From Alkalilacustris brevis (GTDB lineage Bacteria > Pseudomonadota > Alphaproteobacteria > Rhodobacterales > Rhodobacteraceae), in assembly GCF_003350345.1 (NCBI RefSeq), contig NZ_QNVJ01000088.1:1-57780 (forward strand): a stretch of DNA of 57,780 nucleotides. Direction: 5' to 3'. The notes beneath the pieces are model-generated. The model worked only from the letters and a program-made list of their open reading frames with translations. It ran no database searches and had not been told where the DNA came from. A program made the position numbers and the translations under genes. Positions 29,781 to 40,858 of the stretch are shown here, in pieces; the stretch's first letter is position 1; each line of letters opens with the position of its first letter.

Positions 29781-29910
29781 ACGCCTGCTTGTCCTGATCG
29801 CCTCGCTGGGGCTGCTTGTGGCGCTTGGCGCGTGCAACACGGTCGAGGGCGTGGGAATGGACATCTCCTCGGGCGCGCGCACCGTGGGCGGCTGGTTCGG
29901 CGGGCGCTGA
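29770..29910 (+). CDS. Entericidin-like small lipoprotein
   Basis: 46 aa lipoprotein precursor: MKTERLLVLIASLGLLVALG followed by the lipobox Cys in ACNTVEGVG, then a short Gly/Ser-rich end GARTVGGWFGG. This is the entericidin A/B layout, small envelope lipoproteins linked in enteric bacteria to membrane bacteriolysis under stress. The ATG overlaps the end of the binding-protein gene by 11 bp, so it is probably translated from the same mRNA. Confidence 0.85.
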   Translation: MKTERLLVLIASLGLLVALGACNTVEGVGMDISSGARTVGGWFGGR

Positions 29911-29962
29911 GCCCCCCGAGGCCAAGGCCGGGTATGCGCGTTCCGGCCTCGCAGTGCCTGTT

Positions 29963-30032
29963 CTTCACTGTGAGAAAAATATCCTCGCCGAAGGCATTGG
30001 CGCGGAGCAAAGGGCCGCAGGCCCGCCGCGCC
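29963..30032 (-). terminator. Dispersed terminator-like element, copy E (CACAGTGAAG tail)
   Basis: On the minus strand GGCGCGG pairs with CCGCGCC around an inner GGGCC-TGC-GGCCC stem. Next come CCTTCGGCGAGG, ATATTTTT and CTCACAGTGAAG. It is in the convergent gap between the entericidin and GntR genes, 160 bp after the GntR stop and in its direction. The left 50 bp are nearly identical to copy F. Confidence 0.65.
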
Positions 30033-30193
30033 ATCTGGTCAGGCCTCAACGCCAGGGCGACCTTGCCCACGGCGATCAGCCGCTGCCCAGTATCAGGATC
30101 GGAGGATCGAGCCGGCCACCGGGCCGCGCGTACAAACCTGCACCGGCACAAGCCCACCGCCCCTCTGTCGCACGGAACGCCGGGGGTGCGGCC

Positions 30194-30856
30194 TCAGGCG
30201 ATGCCTTCATGCGGGCCGACCTCGCCCGCATCCAGCTTGAGCCGCGTCTCGTAAGCCTTTGAAATATGGTTTTTTAGCGCCTCGAATGCCGCATCTGGAT
30301 CGTGCCGCGCGATGGCCTCGACAATCGCGGAATGTTCGGCAAGCGAGGCCTCGCCCCGCCCATGCGTGGCCAGCGAGGTTGTCGCCAGGAGCGCCATGGA
30401 GCGATAGATCAGGTCGAGCTGCTGCACCAGGTAGCGATTGTGCGACGCCAGGTGCAACTGCTTGTGAAAGCGCTTGTTGGCGCGGCTCAGCGCCTCCGGG
30501 TCGTCGACCAGCGCGGCATCGGCGGCGACCATGTCGCGCAGAACGCGCACCTCTTCCTCGGTGGCGTGGCGCGCGGCCAGCCGCGCGGCCAGCCCTTCCA
30601 GTTCGGAGCGCACCACGTAGAATTCGGCCAGTTGGTTATGGTCGAGCGAAGCGACCATCAGGCTGCGCCCGTCGCGCGCGAGAATCGCCTGCGTCTCGAG
30701 CCGCTGCAGGGCCTCGCGGATGGGCGTGCGCGACATGCCGAAGCGATCGGCCAGTTCGGACTCGACCAGCCTGTCGCCCGGCCGGTAGATGCCATCGTCG
30801 ATCGCCTGCAAGATCAGACCATAGGCATCGCTGTGCCCCTGCCTGCTTTCCGCCAT
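30194..30856 (-). CDS. GntR-family regulator, FadR/FCD type
   Basis: 220 aa regulator. An N-terminal winged helix (IYRPGDRLVESELADRFGMS, then RTPIREALQRLE) is followed by an all-helical FCD domain with RANKRFHKQLHLASHNRY and EHSAIVEAIARHDPDAA, which hold the usual metal-binding Asp/His set. Ligands are commonly carboxylic acids; none can be named here. A start five codons upstream is possible; the ATG at 30856 has GGAG 8 bp before it. A short dyad CAACT...AGTTG near 30893-30911 may be its operator, but it is weak. Confidence 0.88.
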   Translation of the reverse strand: MAESRQGHSDAYGLILQAIDDGIYRPGDRLVESELADRFGMSRTPIREALQRLETQAILARDGRSLMVASLDHNQLAEFYVVRSELEGLAARLAARHATEEEVRVLRDMVAADAALVDDPEALSRANKRFHKQLHLASHNRYLVQQLDLIYRSMALLATTSLATHGRGEASLAEHSAIVEAIARHDPDAAFEALKNHISKAYETRLKLDAGEVGPHEGIA

Positions 30857-31157
30857 CCGTCTGCTCCGCATTGCCTGCGCGACACTTAAAACAACTGCAC
30901 GAGAAGTTGATAGGGTTTTTCGGCGCGGGCGGTGAAAATCAGGACAAGATCTCTGCACGCCACAACCGCTCGCCCAGCGGCCCGCCCGGCAGCAACGCCG
31001 GGCAGCGCCTGCCTGCCCCCCGGCAGACGCTGCCCTCTGGTCTCTTCTCAAGCCGTGTCATGCAGAGGGTTCGGGATGGTGAAGCCGTCCGGCGGTGGCT
31101 GCGGTATGCGGCCGGTACCCCTTGCAGGCCCAGCGCGGCGGGCCTATCCCTGTGCCC
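30857..31157. other. Divergent intergenic gap
   Basis: No gene is seen in these 301 bp between the GntR and HAD genes. It holds a perfect 7-bp stem (GCCCGGC-AGCAAC-GCCGGGC, 30984-31003) and the weak dyad near 30893-30911. Promoters for both genes must lie here, but no clear sigma-70 pair was identified. Confidence 0.4.
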
Positions 31158-31805
31158 ATGCCGCGCGAGACATTCACACATATCCGCACCTGGGTTTTCG
31201 ACCTGGACAACACGCTTTATCCGCCCGAGGCCGCGCTGTTCACCCAGATCGAGGCACGGATGACCGATTTCGTCATGCGCAGCCTCGGCGTGCCGCGCGG
31301 CGAGGCCGACCATCTGCGCCACAAGTACTGGGCCGAGCATGGCACCACCCTGGCCGGGCTGATGGAATGTCATGGCATTGCCCCCGAGGCCTATCTCGAA
31401 GAGGTGCATGACATCTCGCTCGACGCGCTCAGCCCCGATCCCGCGTTGCGCACGCGCATCGATGCCCTGCCGGGGCGACGCCTGGTCTACACCAATGGCT
31501 CGGCGCCCTATGCACTGCGCGTTCTGGCCGCGCGCGGGCTGAGCGGGGTTTTCGAAGCCGTCTACGGGATCGAGGATGCGGGGTTTCAGCCCAAGCCGCG
31601 CCGCGCCGCCTTCGAGGCCATCTGCGCCCGTGACCGGATCACCCCCGATTGGGCCGCCATGTTCGAGGATGACCCGCGCAATCTGAGCGCGCCGCACGCG
31701 ATGGGAATGCGCACCGTGCATGTCGCGCCACAGCCTGCCCCGGCAGAGCATATCCATCACCATACCGACGATCTGGCGGGGTTTCTCGCGCAGGTGTCGG
31801 GCTAA
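31158..31805 (+). CDS. HAD-superfamily pyrimidine 5'-nucleotidase-like phosphatase
   Basis: 215 aa HAD subfamily IA hydrolase. Motif I is VFDLDNTLYPPEAALF with both Asp, motif II lies at LVYTNGSAPYA, the Lys of motif III at QPKPRRAAF, and motif IV at MFEDDPRNL. The DNTLYP form and length resemble the SDT1/PHM8-type pyrimidine 5'-nucleotidases, which dephosphorylate UMP or CMP. Substrate is inferred from the family. The ATG at 31158 begins the conserved fold. Confidence 0.88.
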   Translation: MPRETFTHIRTWVFDLDNTLYPPEAALFTQIEARMTDFVMRSLGVPRGEADHLRHKYWAEHGTTLAGLMECHGIAPEAYLEEVHDISLDALSPDPALRTRIDALPGRRLVYTNGSAPYALRVLAARGLSGVFEAVYGIEDAGFQPKPRRAAFEAICARDRITPDWAAMFEDDPRNLSAPHAMGMRTVHVAPQPAPAEHIHHHTDDLAGFLAQVSG

Positions 31806-31943
31806 GGCAACCTGGCCGCGCGCGCCCGGATGCACCGCACCGCCGGCAGCGCCACCATCGGCAGCCCCCGGACGGTTTGTCGCATTCAAACCCGGCCCGC
31901 CGGGCACAGATACAGGCGTAAATCCGAAACCGGAGATACACCT

Positions 31944-32174
31944 ATGACCACGCACAGCCTCCGCCGCCCCTGGTTCTACCGCGTCCCGCTGCTGGGCCGC
32001 ATCGCCCGCGAGGTGATCGAGGGCGACAGCGACAACATCTATTACCTGGCCGTGACCATCGCCACGATCTGGATTCTGGCGATCGCGCAGTGGGGCCTGC
32101 CCGCGCTGGCCCTGCCGATGCTTGCGCTGGCGCCGGTCTGCCTGCTGATGCTGGTGCTGCTGACGCTGGGCTGA
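31944..32174 (+). CDS. Small two-helix membrane protein, unknown
   Basis: 76 aa protein. A basic N-terminus (MTTHSLRRPWFYRVPLLGRI) is followed by one or two membrane spans (IYYLAVTIATIWILAIAQW, LALPMLALAPVCLLMLVLL). I do not recognise the family. SD GGAG lies 8 bp before the ATG. It sits between the HAD gene and the ubiH-like gene, all plus strand. Confidence 0.7.
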   Translation: MTTHSLRRPWFYRVPLLGRIAREVIEGDSDNIYYLAVTIATIWILAIAQWGLPALALPMLALAPVCLLMLVLLTLG

Positions 32175-32244
32175 GGCGCTTTGCCGCTTGGAGCGGGGCG
32201 CGGCGCGCGCTAGGTCTTGGGGAAAGACCTGAAAGGAGCGCGCC

Positions 32245-33459
32245 ATGCCCCCCCACCCCCGCGAAAGCACCGACATCCTGATCTCGGGCGGCGGCGTGGC
32301 CGGGCTGATGGCGGCCTCGGCCTTCGGCGCGGCGGGGTTTTCGGTGATCTGCGTCGATCCTGCGCCGCCTGTCACCGACGCCCGCGCCGAAGGGGCCGAC
32401 CTGCGCACCACGGCGTTTTTGCAGCCCGCGATCCGGCTGATGCAGGAGATCGGACTGTGGGAGCGGCTGGCGCCCCATGCGACACCGCTGCAGATCATGC
32501 GCATCGTCGATGCCGGCGGGCCTGCGCCCGAGGCACGGCAGGTCCATGATTTCGACGCCGCCGACCTGTCGGACGCGCCGTTCGGCTGGAACCTGCCCAA
32601 CTGGCTCCTGCGCCGCGAGTTGCTGGCGCATCTGGGGGGGCTGGGCAATGTCAGCTTCCGCCCCGGCCTGGGCACGGCCCATGTGCTGACCCGCGAAACC
32701 GCGGCGCTTGTGCGCCTGTCAGACGGCGCGCGCGTCGCGGCAAGGCTGCTGGTGGCGGCGGATGGGCGCAACTCGCCGGTGCGCACCGCAGTCGGGATCG
32801 GCGCAACCACCCTGCGCTATGGCCAGAAGGCGCTGGCCTTTGCCGTGACCCACCCCGCGCCGCATGGCAATGTCTCGACCGAGGTGCATCGCTCGGGCGG
32901 GCCGTTCACGCTGGTGCCGCTGCCCGATCACGCGGGGCGCCCCTGTTCGGCGGTGGTGTGGATGGAGCGCGGGCCCGAGATCCGGCGGCTGGCCGCCCTG
33001 CCCCGCGCGGATTTCGAGGCCGCGATGACCGAGCGCTCCGCCAGGCTGCTCGGGCCGCTCACGCTGGCCTCGCGGCTGACGGTCTGGCCGATCATAAGCC
33101 GGATCGCCGAACGCTTCAGCGCCGAGCGCTGCGCGCTCATGGCCGAAGCCGCGCATGTTGTGCCCCCTATCGGCGCGCAGGGCCTGAACATGAGCCTCGC
33201 CGATCTGCGGCTGCTGCGCGACCTGGCCGCCGCCAGCCCCGAGACCCTGGGCAGCCCCGCCATGCTGGAGCACTATCACCGTAGCCGCTGGCCGGATGTG
33301 CGCGCGCGGGTGAGCGGGATCGACGCGCTCAACCGCGCCTCGATGGCCGGGATGCCGGTGCTGCGCGAGGCCCGTGCAGGGCTGTTGCAACTGCTCTACT
33401 CGGCGCGTCCGGTGCGCAAGGGGCTGATGCGGCTGGGCATGGGCACCGGCAGCGGCTGA
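32245..33459 (+). CDS. UbiH/UbiF-family FAD monooxygenase
   Basis: 404 aa flavoprotein hydroxylase of the UbiH/COQ6 family acting in ubiquinone ring hydroxylation. It has the FAD Rossmann motif ILISGGGVAGLMAASAFGAA, the central LVAADGRNSPVRTAVG motif, and the C-terminal second FAD motif VPPIGAQGLNMSLADL. Which ring position it hydroxylates (UbiH, UbiI, UbiF or UbiL type) cannot be told. SD AAAGGAG precedes the ATG by 8 bp. Its 3' end is followed by element F. Confidence 0.9.
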   Translation: MPPHPRESTDILISGGGVAGLMAASAFGAAGFSVICVDPAPPVTDARAEGADLRTTAFLQPAIRLMQEIGLWERLAPHATPLQIMRIVDAGGPAPEARQVHDFDAADLSDAPFGWNLPNWLLRRELLAHLGGLGNVSFRPGLGTAHVLTRETAALVRLSDGARVAARLLVAADGRNSPVRTAVGIGATTLRYGQKALAFAVTHPAPHGNVSTEVHRSGGPFTLVPLPDHAGRPCSAVVWMERGPEIRRLAALPRADFEAAMTERSARLLGPLTLASRLTVWPIISRIAERFSAERCALMAEAAHVVPPIGAQGLNMSLADLRLLRDLAAASPETLGSPAMLEHYHRSRWPDVRARVSGIDALNRASMAGMPVLREARAGLLQLLYSARPVRKGLMRLGMGTGSG

Positions 33460-33510
33460 TCGCCGCGCACAGGATCAGGCATGGCAATAGCCAGACCGCC
33501 GAAGCGGCCT

Positions 33511-33589
33511 GGCGCGGGCCTCGGCGGGCCTGCGGCCCTTTGCTCCGCGCCAATGCCTTCGGCGAGGATATTTTTCCCACAGTGAAGGG
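33511..33589 (+). terminator. Dispersed terminator-like element, copy F (CACAGTGAAGGG tail)
   Basis: GGCGCGG pairs with CCGCGCC around GGGCC-TGC-GGCCC. Next come CCTTCGGCGAGG, ATATTTTT and CCCACAGTGAAGGG. It lies 51 bp after the ubiH-like gene in the same direction and converges on the aminotransferase gene. It is almost the same as copy E over 50 bp. Confidence 0.7.
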
Positions 33590-33683
33590 CAGGCGCACAC
33601 CCGGCGGGCGGACGCTGGTGCGCCAAGGGGAAGCCCTGAACGTGATACGGTGGCGACGCCGGGGCGCGCCGCCGCCCCTGCAC

Positions 33684-34811
33684 TTACAGCACTTTGTCCA
33701 GCACCCGCTCAAGCCGCGCGAGCGTGCCGGACACATCATAGAGCTTGTCGAGCCCGAACAGCCCCAGCCGGAAGGTGGCGAAGCCTTCGGGCTCGTTGCA
33801 TTGCAGCGGCACGCCCGCGGCGATCTGCATGCCCTGGGCGGCGAACTTGCGGCCGTTCTGGATTTCGGGGTCGCCGGTATAACTGACCACCACGCCCGGT
33901 GCCCCGAAGCCCGGCGCGGCGACCGAGGCCACCCCGCGCGCCGCGAGCAGCTTGCGCACGCCGTCGCCGAGTTCCCATTGCGCCTGTTTCAGCCGGTCGA
34001 AGCCATACTCGCGGCTTTCCAGCATGGTGTCGCGGAACACGCGCAGCGCATCGGTCGGCATGGTGGCGTGATAGGCGTGGCCGCCGCCCTCATAGGCCTC
34101 CATGATCGCGGTCCATTTCGCCAGGTCGAGCGCGAAACTGTCCGATTTCGTCTGCTCCAGCTGCGCGCGGGCGGCCGCACTCATCATTACCAGCCCGGCG
34201 GCGGGCGAGGCCGACCAGCCCTTTTGCGGCGCCGAGATCAGCACATCGACCCCGAGCGCGCGCATGTCCACCCAGACGCAGCCCGAGGCGATGCAGTCGA
34301 GCACGAAAAGCGCGCCGACCTCATGCGCGGCCTCGGCCATGGCGGCGATATAGTCGTCGGGCAGGATGATCCCGGCCGAGGTTTCCACATGCGGGGCGAA
34401 GACGACCTCGGGGCGGACGGCGCGGATCTCGGCGACAACCTCGTCGATGGGCGCGGGGGCAAAGGGGGCCTGCGCGCCATTGCCGCTTTGCCGCGCCATG
34501 CACACGGTGGTGCGCGCGGCGAAATCGCCGGCCTCGAAGATCTGGCTCCAGCGATAGGAGAACCAGCCGTTGCGAACGATCAGCGCGTGCCGCCCGGCGG
34601 CGAACTGGCGCGCCACGGATTCCATGCCATAGGTGCCGCCGCCCGGTACAACCGCCACGGCATCGGCGTTGTAGACCTCGCGCAGCATGGCGGAGATGTC
34701 GCGCATGACCTGCTGGAAGGCCGCCGACATGTGGTTGAGCGAACGGTCGGTAAACACCACCGAGAATTCCAGCAACCCGTCAGGATCGACATCAGCGCGC
34801 GGCAAAGTCAT
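33684..34811 (-). CDS. Class V aminotransferase (alanine/serine-glyoxylate type)
   Basis: 375 aa PLP enzyme of the class V fold. The N-terminal SLNHMSAAFQQVMRDI, the glycine loop VVPGGGTYGMESVAR, the Asp region in LFVLDCIASG and the PLP Lys in ISAPQKGW are those of the alanine-glyoxylate/serine-glyoxylate/pyridoxamine-pyruvate group. Substrate cannot be fixed. Two Lrp regulators lie directly upstream on the same strand, 77 bp away, which suggests amino-acid-responsive control. Confidence 0.88.
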   Translation of the reverse strand: MTLPRADVDPDGLLEFSVVFTDRSLNHMSAAFQQVMRDISAMLREVYNADAVAVVPGGGTYGMESVARQFAAGRHALIVRNGWFSYRWSQIFEAGDFAARTTVCMARQSGNGAQAPFAPAPIDEVVAEIRAVRPEVVFAPHVETSAGIILPDDYIAAMAEAAHEVGALFVLDCIASGCVWVDMRALGVDVLISAPQKGWSASPAAGLVMMSAAARAQLEQTKSDSFALDLAKWTAIMEAYEGGGHAYHATMPTDALRVFRDTMLESREYGFDRLKQAQWELGDGVRKLLAARGVASVAAPGFGAPGVVVSYTGDPEIQNGRKFAAQGMQIAAGVPLQCNEPEGFATFRLGLFGLDKLYDVSGTLARLERVLDKVL

Positions 34812-34888
34812 GAGGTAAACCTTTCCAAGATGAACACCTCAGCAGGTGTAGATACCATGTCCGCCGCAGGCAAGGCCCGCGCAAGGTG

Positions 34889-35349
34889 TCAGCCGGTGCC
34901 CAGCGGGCCGGGGCGGCGCTCTTCGCTCAGGAGCACATTGGCATCGACCTGCCCCACGCCCGGCAGGGTCATGATCCGGCGGCGCAGGACGCGCTCGAAA
35001 TCGGCCAGGTCGCGCGCCACCACCCGCAGGCGGTAATCGTAGAGGCCCAGCACGTGCTCGACGGTCTGAACCTCGGGGATGGCGCTCACGGCGCGTTCGA
35101 AATCCTCGAGCCCCAGCCGCCCGCGCGTGGCCAGCCGGAGGCCAAGAAACACCGTCACGCCGAAGCCGAGCGTCTCCAGGTCCAGCGCCACCTGCCGGCC
35201 GCGGATCGCGCCTTGCGCGCGCAGCCGTTGCAGCCGCCGCCAGGCGGCGGGCTGGCTGAGGCCCAGCGACCGCCCCAGCGCCCCGGCGCCCAGCGTGGCG
35301 TCCTGCCACAGCGCGCGCAGGATGCGGCGGTCGGTCTCGTCCAGCTCGA

Positions 35350-35353
<4 letters not shown>
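34889..35353 (-). CDS. Lrp/AsnC-family regulator (second of a tandem pair)
   Basis: 154 aa Lrp protein. The N-terminal helix-turn-helix (DETDRRILRALWQDA, LGLSQPAAWRRLQRLRAQG) is followed by the RAM ligand domain (VQTVEHVLGLYDYRLRVVAR). The ATG overlaps the stop of the upstream Lrp gene by 4 bp. It probably controls the downstream aminotransferase or the divergent ilvC, by analogy with the family. Confidence 0.92.
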
Positions 35354-36973
<1,620 letters not shown>

Positions 36974-36999
36974 GCGCAGATTACCGGCCAAGGTCTTGA

Positions 37000-37028
37000 C
37001 GGGGCGCCAGACCGGCGCCCCGTTTTTT
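37000..37028 (+). terminator. Intrinsic terminator of ilvC
   Basis: CGGGGCGCC-AGACC-GGCGCCCCG, a perfect 9-bp stem, is followed by TTTTTT. It is 27 bp after the ilvC stop and ends only 19 bp before the next gene's ATG. Confidence 0.92.
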
Positions 37029-37046
37029 CACGGTTGAATTTGATCC

Positions 37047-37982
37047 ATGTCGCAATCGCACGCCCTTTCCCCCGCCACGGCCACCGACTGGGCGCTTGTC
37101 TGCGCGCTTGGCGTGATCTGGGGGGCGTCCTTCATGTCGGTCACGGTGGCGCTGGAGGGGTTTGCCCCGCTCACGGTTGCGGCTGGGCGGATCGCGCTGG
37201 CTGCGGTCGCGCTGTGGCTCGTGGCACGGGCCACCGGGCACGGGCTGCCGCGGCTCACCACGGCCGAAGGCCGGCATATCTGGGCGTTTGCCGCGGCGAT
37301 GGCCCTGTTTTCAAACGCATTTCCGTTCTTCCTTCTGGCCTGGGGGCAGCAGCACGTGGCCTCGGGCTTTGCCGGCATCACCATGGCGACGGTGCCGCTG
37401 TTCGTGCTGGGGCTGGCGCATGTGTTCGTGCCGGGCGACCGGATGACGCCGCCGCGCGTGGCGGGCTTTGCGCTGGGGCTGAGCGGGGTGCTGCTGCTGA
37501 TCGGGGTCGATGCGCTGGCCAGGAGCGGCGCCGAGCTTGAGGATATCGCGCGGCTGGCCTGCGTGGGGGCCGCGGCCTGCTACGCCATCGGCTCGATCAT
37601 CACCCGCCGCGCGCCCGCGACCAGCCTGATCACCTTCAGCGCGGCGGCGCTGGCGGCAGCGGCAGTTCTGATCGTGCCCGTCGCGCTCTGGGTCGAGGGG
37701 CTGCCGCGCTGGCCTGCCGAGGCGGGCGCGCGGCCCGTTCTGGCGATGCTCTATCTGGGGCTGGGGCCCACGGCGCTGGCCACGCTGATCCTTGTTCGGG
37801 TGGTGCGCGGCGCCGGGCCGGGGTTCCTGGCGCAGGTGAATTACCATGTGCCGGTCTGGTCGGTGGTGTTTGGCGTGACGCTGCTGGGCGAAACGCTGCC
37901 GCCGCAATTCCTGCTGGCGCTGGCCCTCATCCTTGCGGGGCTGGCGGTCAGCCGCGCGCGGGCATGGCGGCGGCGGCCCTGA
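37047..37982 (+). CDS. EamA/DMT-family transporter
   Basis: 311 aa membrane protein with about ten hydrophobic helices in two EamA halves (VCALGVIWGASFMSVTVAL early, and VWSVVFGVTLLGETLPPQFL near the end). Members export amino acids or metabolites; the substrate is unknown. The ATG is only 19 bp after the T-tract of the ilvC terminator and has no clear SD, so it is either leaderless or served by read-through. Confidence 0.88.
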   Translation: MSQSHALSPATATDWALVCALGVIWGASFMSVTVALEGFAPLTVAAGRIALAAVALWLVARATGHGLPRLTTAEGRHIWAFAAAMALFSNAFPFFLLAWGQQHVASGFAGITMATVPLFVLGLAHVFVPGDRMTPPRVAGFALGLSGVLLLIGVDALARSGAELEDIARLACVGAAACYAIGSIITRRAPATSLITFSAAALAAAAVLIVPVALWVEGLPRWPAEAGARPVLAMLYLGLGPTALATLILVRVVRGAGPGFLAQVNYHVPVWSVVFGVTLLGETLPPQFLLALALILAGLAVSRARAWRRRP

Positions 37983-38005
37983 ACGGGCCGCCCCAAGCTA
38001 CGGCA

Positions 38006-39208
38006 TCAAGGCAGGTAATCCATCGGATCGACGCTGTCGAAGCCTTGCCTGACCTCGAAATGCACGAACGCCGGATCGCTTGAACGCACCACTGCGATGG
38101 TATCGCCCCGCTGCACCGTAGCGCCGCGCTCAACGCGGATGTCGTCGATATTGGCATAGACGGTCAGCAGGTTGTCGGCGTGGCGGATCACCAGGATCGG
38201 CATCTGGTCGGTATCGCGGGTGATCGCGGCCACGGTGCCGCTGTCGGCCGCGCGCACCGCTGTGCCGGCGCTGGCCGCGATCGAGATGCCATCGTTCGAG
38301 CCGGGGTTGTAGCCGCGGATGATCCGGCCTTCGACCGGATAGATCAGTCGCGCATCGGTGGCCGCCGTGGCCTGCGCCGGCGCCGCTTCCGGCTCGGGTT
38401 CAGGGCTGCGCTCGGCTGCCAGGTTGGGCGAAGGCGGCGGTGCGGGCGGCGGCGCGGCGGCAGGGTCGTCCTGCGGCAGGGGTTGCGCGGCGCTTGGCGG
38501 CTCAGGCGTGGGCGAGCCGCTGCCGGGGCGCGGAGCCTCGGACGGCGCTGCCGCAGCGGTCCGTTCACCCGGCGCGGGGACCGGGATGATCAGATACTGC
38601 CCCTCGCGCACCTCCAGATCGGGACCGAGGCCGTTCCAGTCAGCCAGGCTGCGGGTCGAGACATTGTAAAGCCGGGCGATGGAATACGCCGTTTCCCCGC
38701 GCACCACGCGGTGGCGCACAGGCTCCTGCCCGGTTCCGGCAGCCACCTGAACGGGCGCGCGCGGCCCGTCGCCGCGCTGATCGGCGCGGTCGATCGCGGT
38801 GGTCGCAATGGCCGCCACGTCGATCCCGTCCCTGCCGTCTGCGGTGCCGGCGGGGCCCGCGGCCACCCGGCTGGGCAGGGCCAGAACTTCGCCGGGGCGC
38901 AACTGGGTGTCGGTGCTCAGCGCGTTGAACTGCGCCAGCTCCTGGGGGCTCAGATCAAGCCGCTGGGCGACCTGTGCGACGCTTTCGTTGCCGCGCGCGA
39001 CGACGACCTGGTAATTGGGGTAAGAGATGACCCCGCGCGCATCCGGCTGCGGACGCTGCGCGGTCGCCTGGCGCGCCGCCTCGGTTGTGGAGGTGCCGTT
39101 ACCGCTCGGGCGCAGATCCCAGTCGAACCCGTTGTCACAGGCAGCAAGGGCCAGAATCGATGCGCACAGCACCAGCGGGCGCGTCCTCCGGCCGGTAATT
39201 TTGCTCAT
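38006..39208 (-). CDS. nlpD: NlpD-like LysM/LytM lipoprotein, probable amidase activator
   Basis: 400 aa envelope lipoprotein. A signal with lipobox (ILALAACDNG) is followed by two LysM domains (YQVVVARGNESVAQVAQRL and HRVVRGETAYSIARLYNV). A Pro/Ala/Glu-rich linker leads to a C-terminal M23/LytM domain starting YPVEGRIIRGYNPGSNDGIS. The M23 zinc ligands appear lost (no His in the GYNPGSNDG motif and ADNLLTVYANI in place of the HxH motif), as in E. coli NlpD/EnvC, which activate amidases instead of cutting peptidoglycan. Third gene of a surE-pcm-nlpD block. Start at 39208 is set by the lipobox distance. Confidence 0.9.
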   Translation of the reverse strand: MSKITGRRTRPLVLCASILALAACDNGFDWDLRPSGNGTSTTEAARQATAQRPQPDARGVISYPNYQVVVARGNESVAQVAQRLDLSPQELAQFNALSTDTQLRPGEVLALPSRVAAGPAGTADGRDGIDVAAIATTAIDRADQRGDGPRAPVQVAAGTGQEPVRHRVVRGETAYSIARLYNVSTRSLADWNGLGPDLEVREGQYLIIPVPAPGERTAAAAPSEAPRPGSGSPTPEPPSAAQPLPQDDPAAAPPPAPPPSPNLAAERSPEPEPEAAPAQATAATDARLIYPVEGRIIRGYNPGSNDGISIAASAGTAVRAADSGTVAAITRDTDQMPILVIRHADNLLTVYANIDDIRVERGATVQRGDTIAVVRSSDPAFVHFEVRQGFDSVDPMDYLP

Positions 39209-39284
39209 GGCTCTCATCCTCAATTCGATCCCGGTCGGGGTCATGCTGCCCCGATCCCTGTCCGCCGCCTTCTGCCGCGCGGCC

Positions 39285-39923
39285 TCATTCCTTTCCAAGC
39301 CCCTCAACCAGCGGCACGAAGCGCACCGCCCGCAACTCGTCATACTCGAACCCGGTTTCGGTTCGCCGGACGCGGATCAGGCTTTGCACCGTGTCCGACT
39401 GCCCTACCGGAACCACCATGATACCCCCTATCCGCAACTGGGCCAAGAGCGGGCCGGGCGGGTCTTCGGCCGCAGCGGTCACGATTATGCGGTCGAAAGG
39501 TGATTGCTCGGGCAGGCCGCGCGATCCGTCGCCATGCACGGCGATGATGTTCACAAGGCCCAGTTTCTCGAATACCTGCCGCGCTTCCTGGATCAGGCGG
39601 CGGTGGCGCTCGACCGTATAGACCCGCCGCGCGATGCGGCTGAGCACCGCCGCCTGATAGCCCGAGCCGGTGCCGATCTCGAGCACCTTGTCGCGTGGCC
39701 CCAGCTCGAGCGCCTGGGTCATCAGCCCCACCACCGAAGGCTGGCTGATCGTCTGGCCGCAGCCGATGGGCAGGGGCATGTCCTCGTAGGAGCGCTCGGC
39801 GAAAAGGCCACGCACGAAGGCGCCGCGATCAATCGCCTCCATCGCGGCCAGCACGCGCGCATCCGTCACCCCCTTGGAGCGGATGCCGTAGATGAAGCGC
39901 ATCTTCTGCTCGGCGTCGTCCAT
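39285..39923 (-). CDS. pcm: Protein-L-isoaspartate O-methyltransferase
   Basis: 212 aa SAM-dependent repair enzyme that methylates L-isoaspartyl residues of aged proteins. The [20 protein letters not shown] region and the SAM motif [16 protein letters not shown] are characteristic, with [12 protein letters not shown] later. The ATG at 39923 shares one base with the surE stop (TGATG), so the genes are coupled. Confidence 0.95.
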   Translation of the reverse strand: MDDAEQKMRFIYGIRSKGVTDARVLAAMEAIDRGAFVRGLFAERSYEDMPLPIGCGQTISQPSVVGLMTQALELGPRDKVLEIGTGSGYQAAVLSRIARRVYTVERHRRLIQEARQVFEKLGLVNIIAVHGDGSRGLPEQSPFDRIIVTAAAEDPPGPLLAQLRIGGIMVVPVGQSDTVQSLIRVRRTETGFEYDELRAVRFVPLVEGLGKE

Positions 39924-40711
39924 CACCCCTCCAGCCGGTCGCGCACGGCATCGACCGCATCATGGGCGGTCAGGTCGGCCCGCATCGGCGTGACCGAGAT
40001 GTAGCCCTCCAGATTGGCGGCCGCATCGGTGCCCGGCGCGGTGGGCAGGTGCTGCGGGCCGCCGGTGATCCACAGGAACTTGCGCCCCGAGGGCGAGATA
40101 TGCGGCTCCACTCCGAAAAACGTGTCCTTGCGGTAGCCCTGTGTGGTGACGCGCAGGCCCTTGACCTCGTCGGCGCCCATGGGCGGGAAATTCACGTTGT
40201 AGAACAGCCGGTAATCGCCCGCATCCCACAGGCCCCGATCAAGCAGGCGGCGCACCACATCGGTGCCGTGGCGGGCGGCGGCCTCGAACGGGTCGGCCAG
40301 ATCCTGCGTGCGCGGGCCGAAATACTGCGACAACGCGATCGCGGGCAGGCCCTGAAGCGCGGCTTCCAGCGCGCCGCCCACGGTGCCGGAATACATCACG
40401 TTCTCGGCCGCGTTGTTGCCCCGGTTCACCCCCGAAAGCACCAGATCGGGCCGGCCGCCCTGCAGCACATCGTAAAGCCCGGCCAGCACGCAATCGGCCG
40501 GGCTGCCCTCGGCGGCATAGCGGCGCGGGGCCAGCCGGGCGATCATCATCGGATGGGTGTAGGAGATCTTGTGCGCGACGCCCGATTGCTCGAAGGCGGG
40601 CGCAACCACCCAGACCTCGCCCTCGGGGCCGGCGATCTCGGCGGCGATGGATTCGAGCACCGCAAGCCCCGGCGCGTTGATGCCATCGTCATTCGTCACC
40701 AGAATCTTCAT
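39923..40711 (-). CDS. surE: 5'/3'-nucleotidase SurE
   Basis: 262 aa metal-dependent nucleotidase. It starts [20 protein letters not shown] with the Asp-Asp metal site, then [36 protein letters not shown] and GLPAIALSQ, all family motifs. First gene of surE-pcm-nlpD, an order shared with E. coli. Confidence 0.96.
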   Translation of the reverse strand: MKILVTNDDGINAPGLAVLESIAAEIAGPEGEVWVVAPAFEQSGVAHKISYTHPMMIARLAPRRYAAEGSPADCVLAGLYDVLQGGRPDLVLSGVNRGNNAAENVMYSGTVGGALEAALQGLPAIALSQYFGPRTQDLADPFEAAARHGTDVVRRLLDRGLWDAGDYRLFYNVNFPPMGADEVKGLRVTTQGYRKDTFFGVEPHISPSGRKFLWITGGPQHLPTAPGTDAAANLEGYISVTPMRADLTAHDAVDAVRDRLEG

Positions 40712-40801
40712 GCCTGCCCCCGTTAGCTTGCGACCTGCCTACTCCAGCCCGCGGCAACGGTAAAGCGCCGCTGCCATCCGCCTGCGCTCCTGACAAATGC
40801 G

Positions 40802-40831
40802 AAAGCCCCGGAGCACGCGCTCCGGGGCTTT
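40802..40831. terminator. Bidirectional hairpin terminator after gltA
   Basis: AAAGCCCCGGAGC-ACGC-GCTCCGGGGCTTT is a perfect 13-bp stem. On the minus strand it lies 28 bp after the gltA stop and ends in TTTCGCATTTG. The flanking A and T runs could allow action in both directions. Confidence 0.85.
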
Positions 40832-40858
40832 GGCTGCGGCGCTGGTGGCACGTCTTGC

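Noticed and set aside
27867-29882. A 671-codon minus-strand frame opposite the YejA-like gene
   Set aside because: Antisense shadow covering the signal-peptide-bearing binding protein.
30893-30911. CAACT...AGTTG dyad as a GntR operator
   Set aside because: Only a 5-bp arm and no match to a known FCD-type operator; mentioned with the gene but not called as a site.
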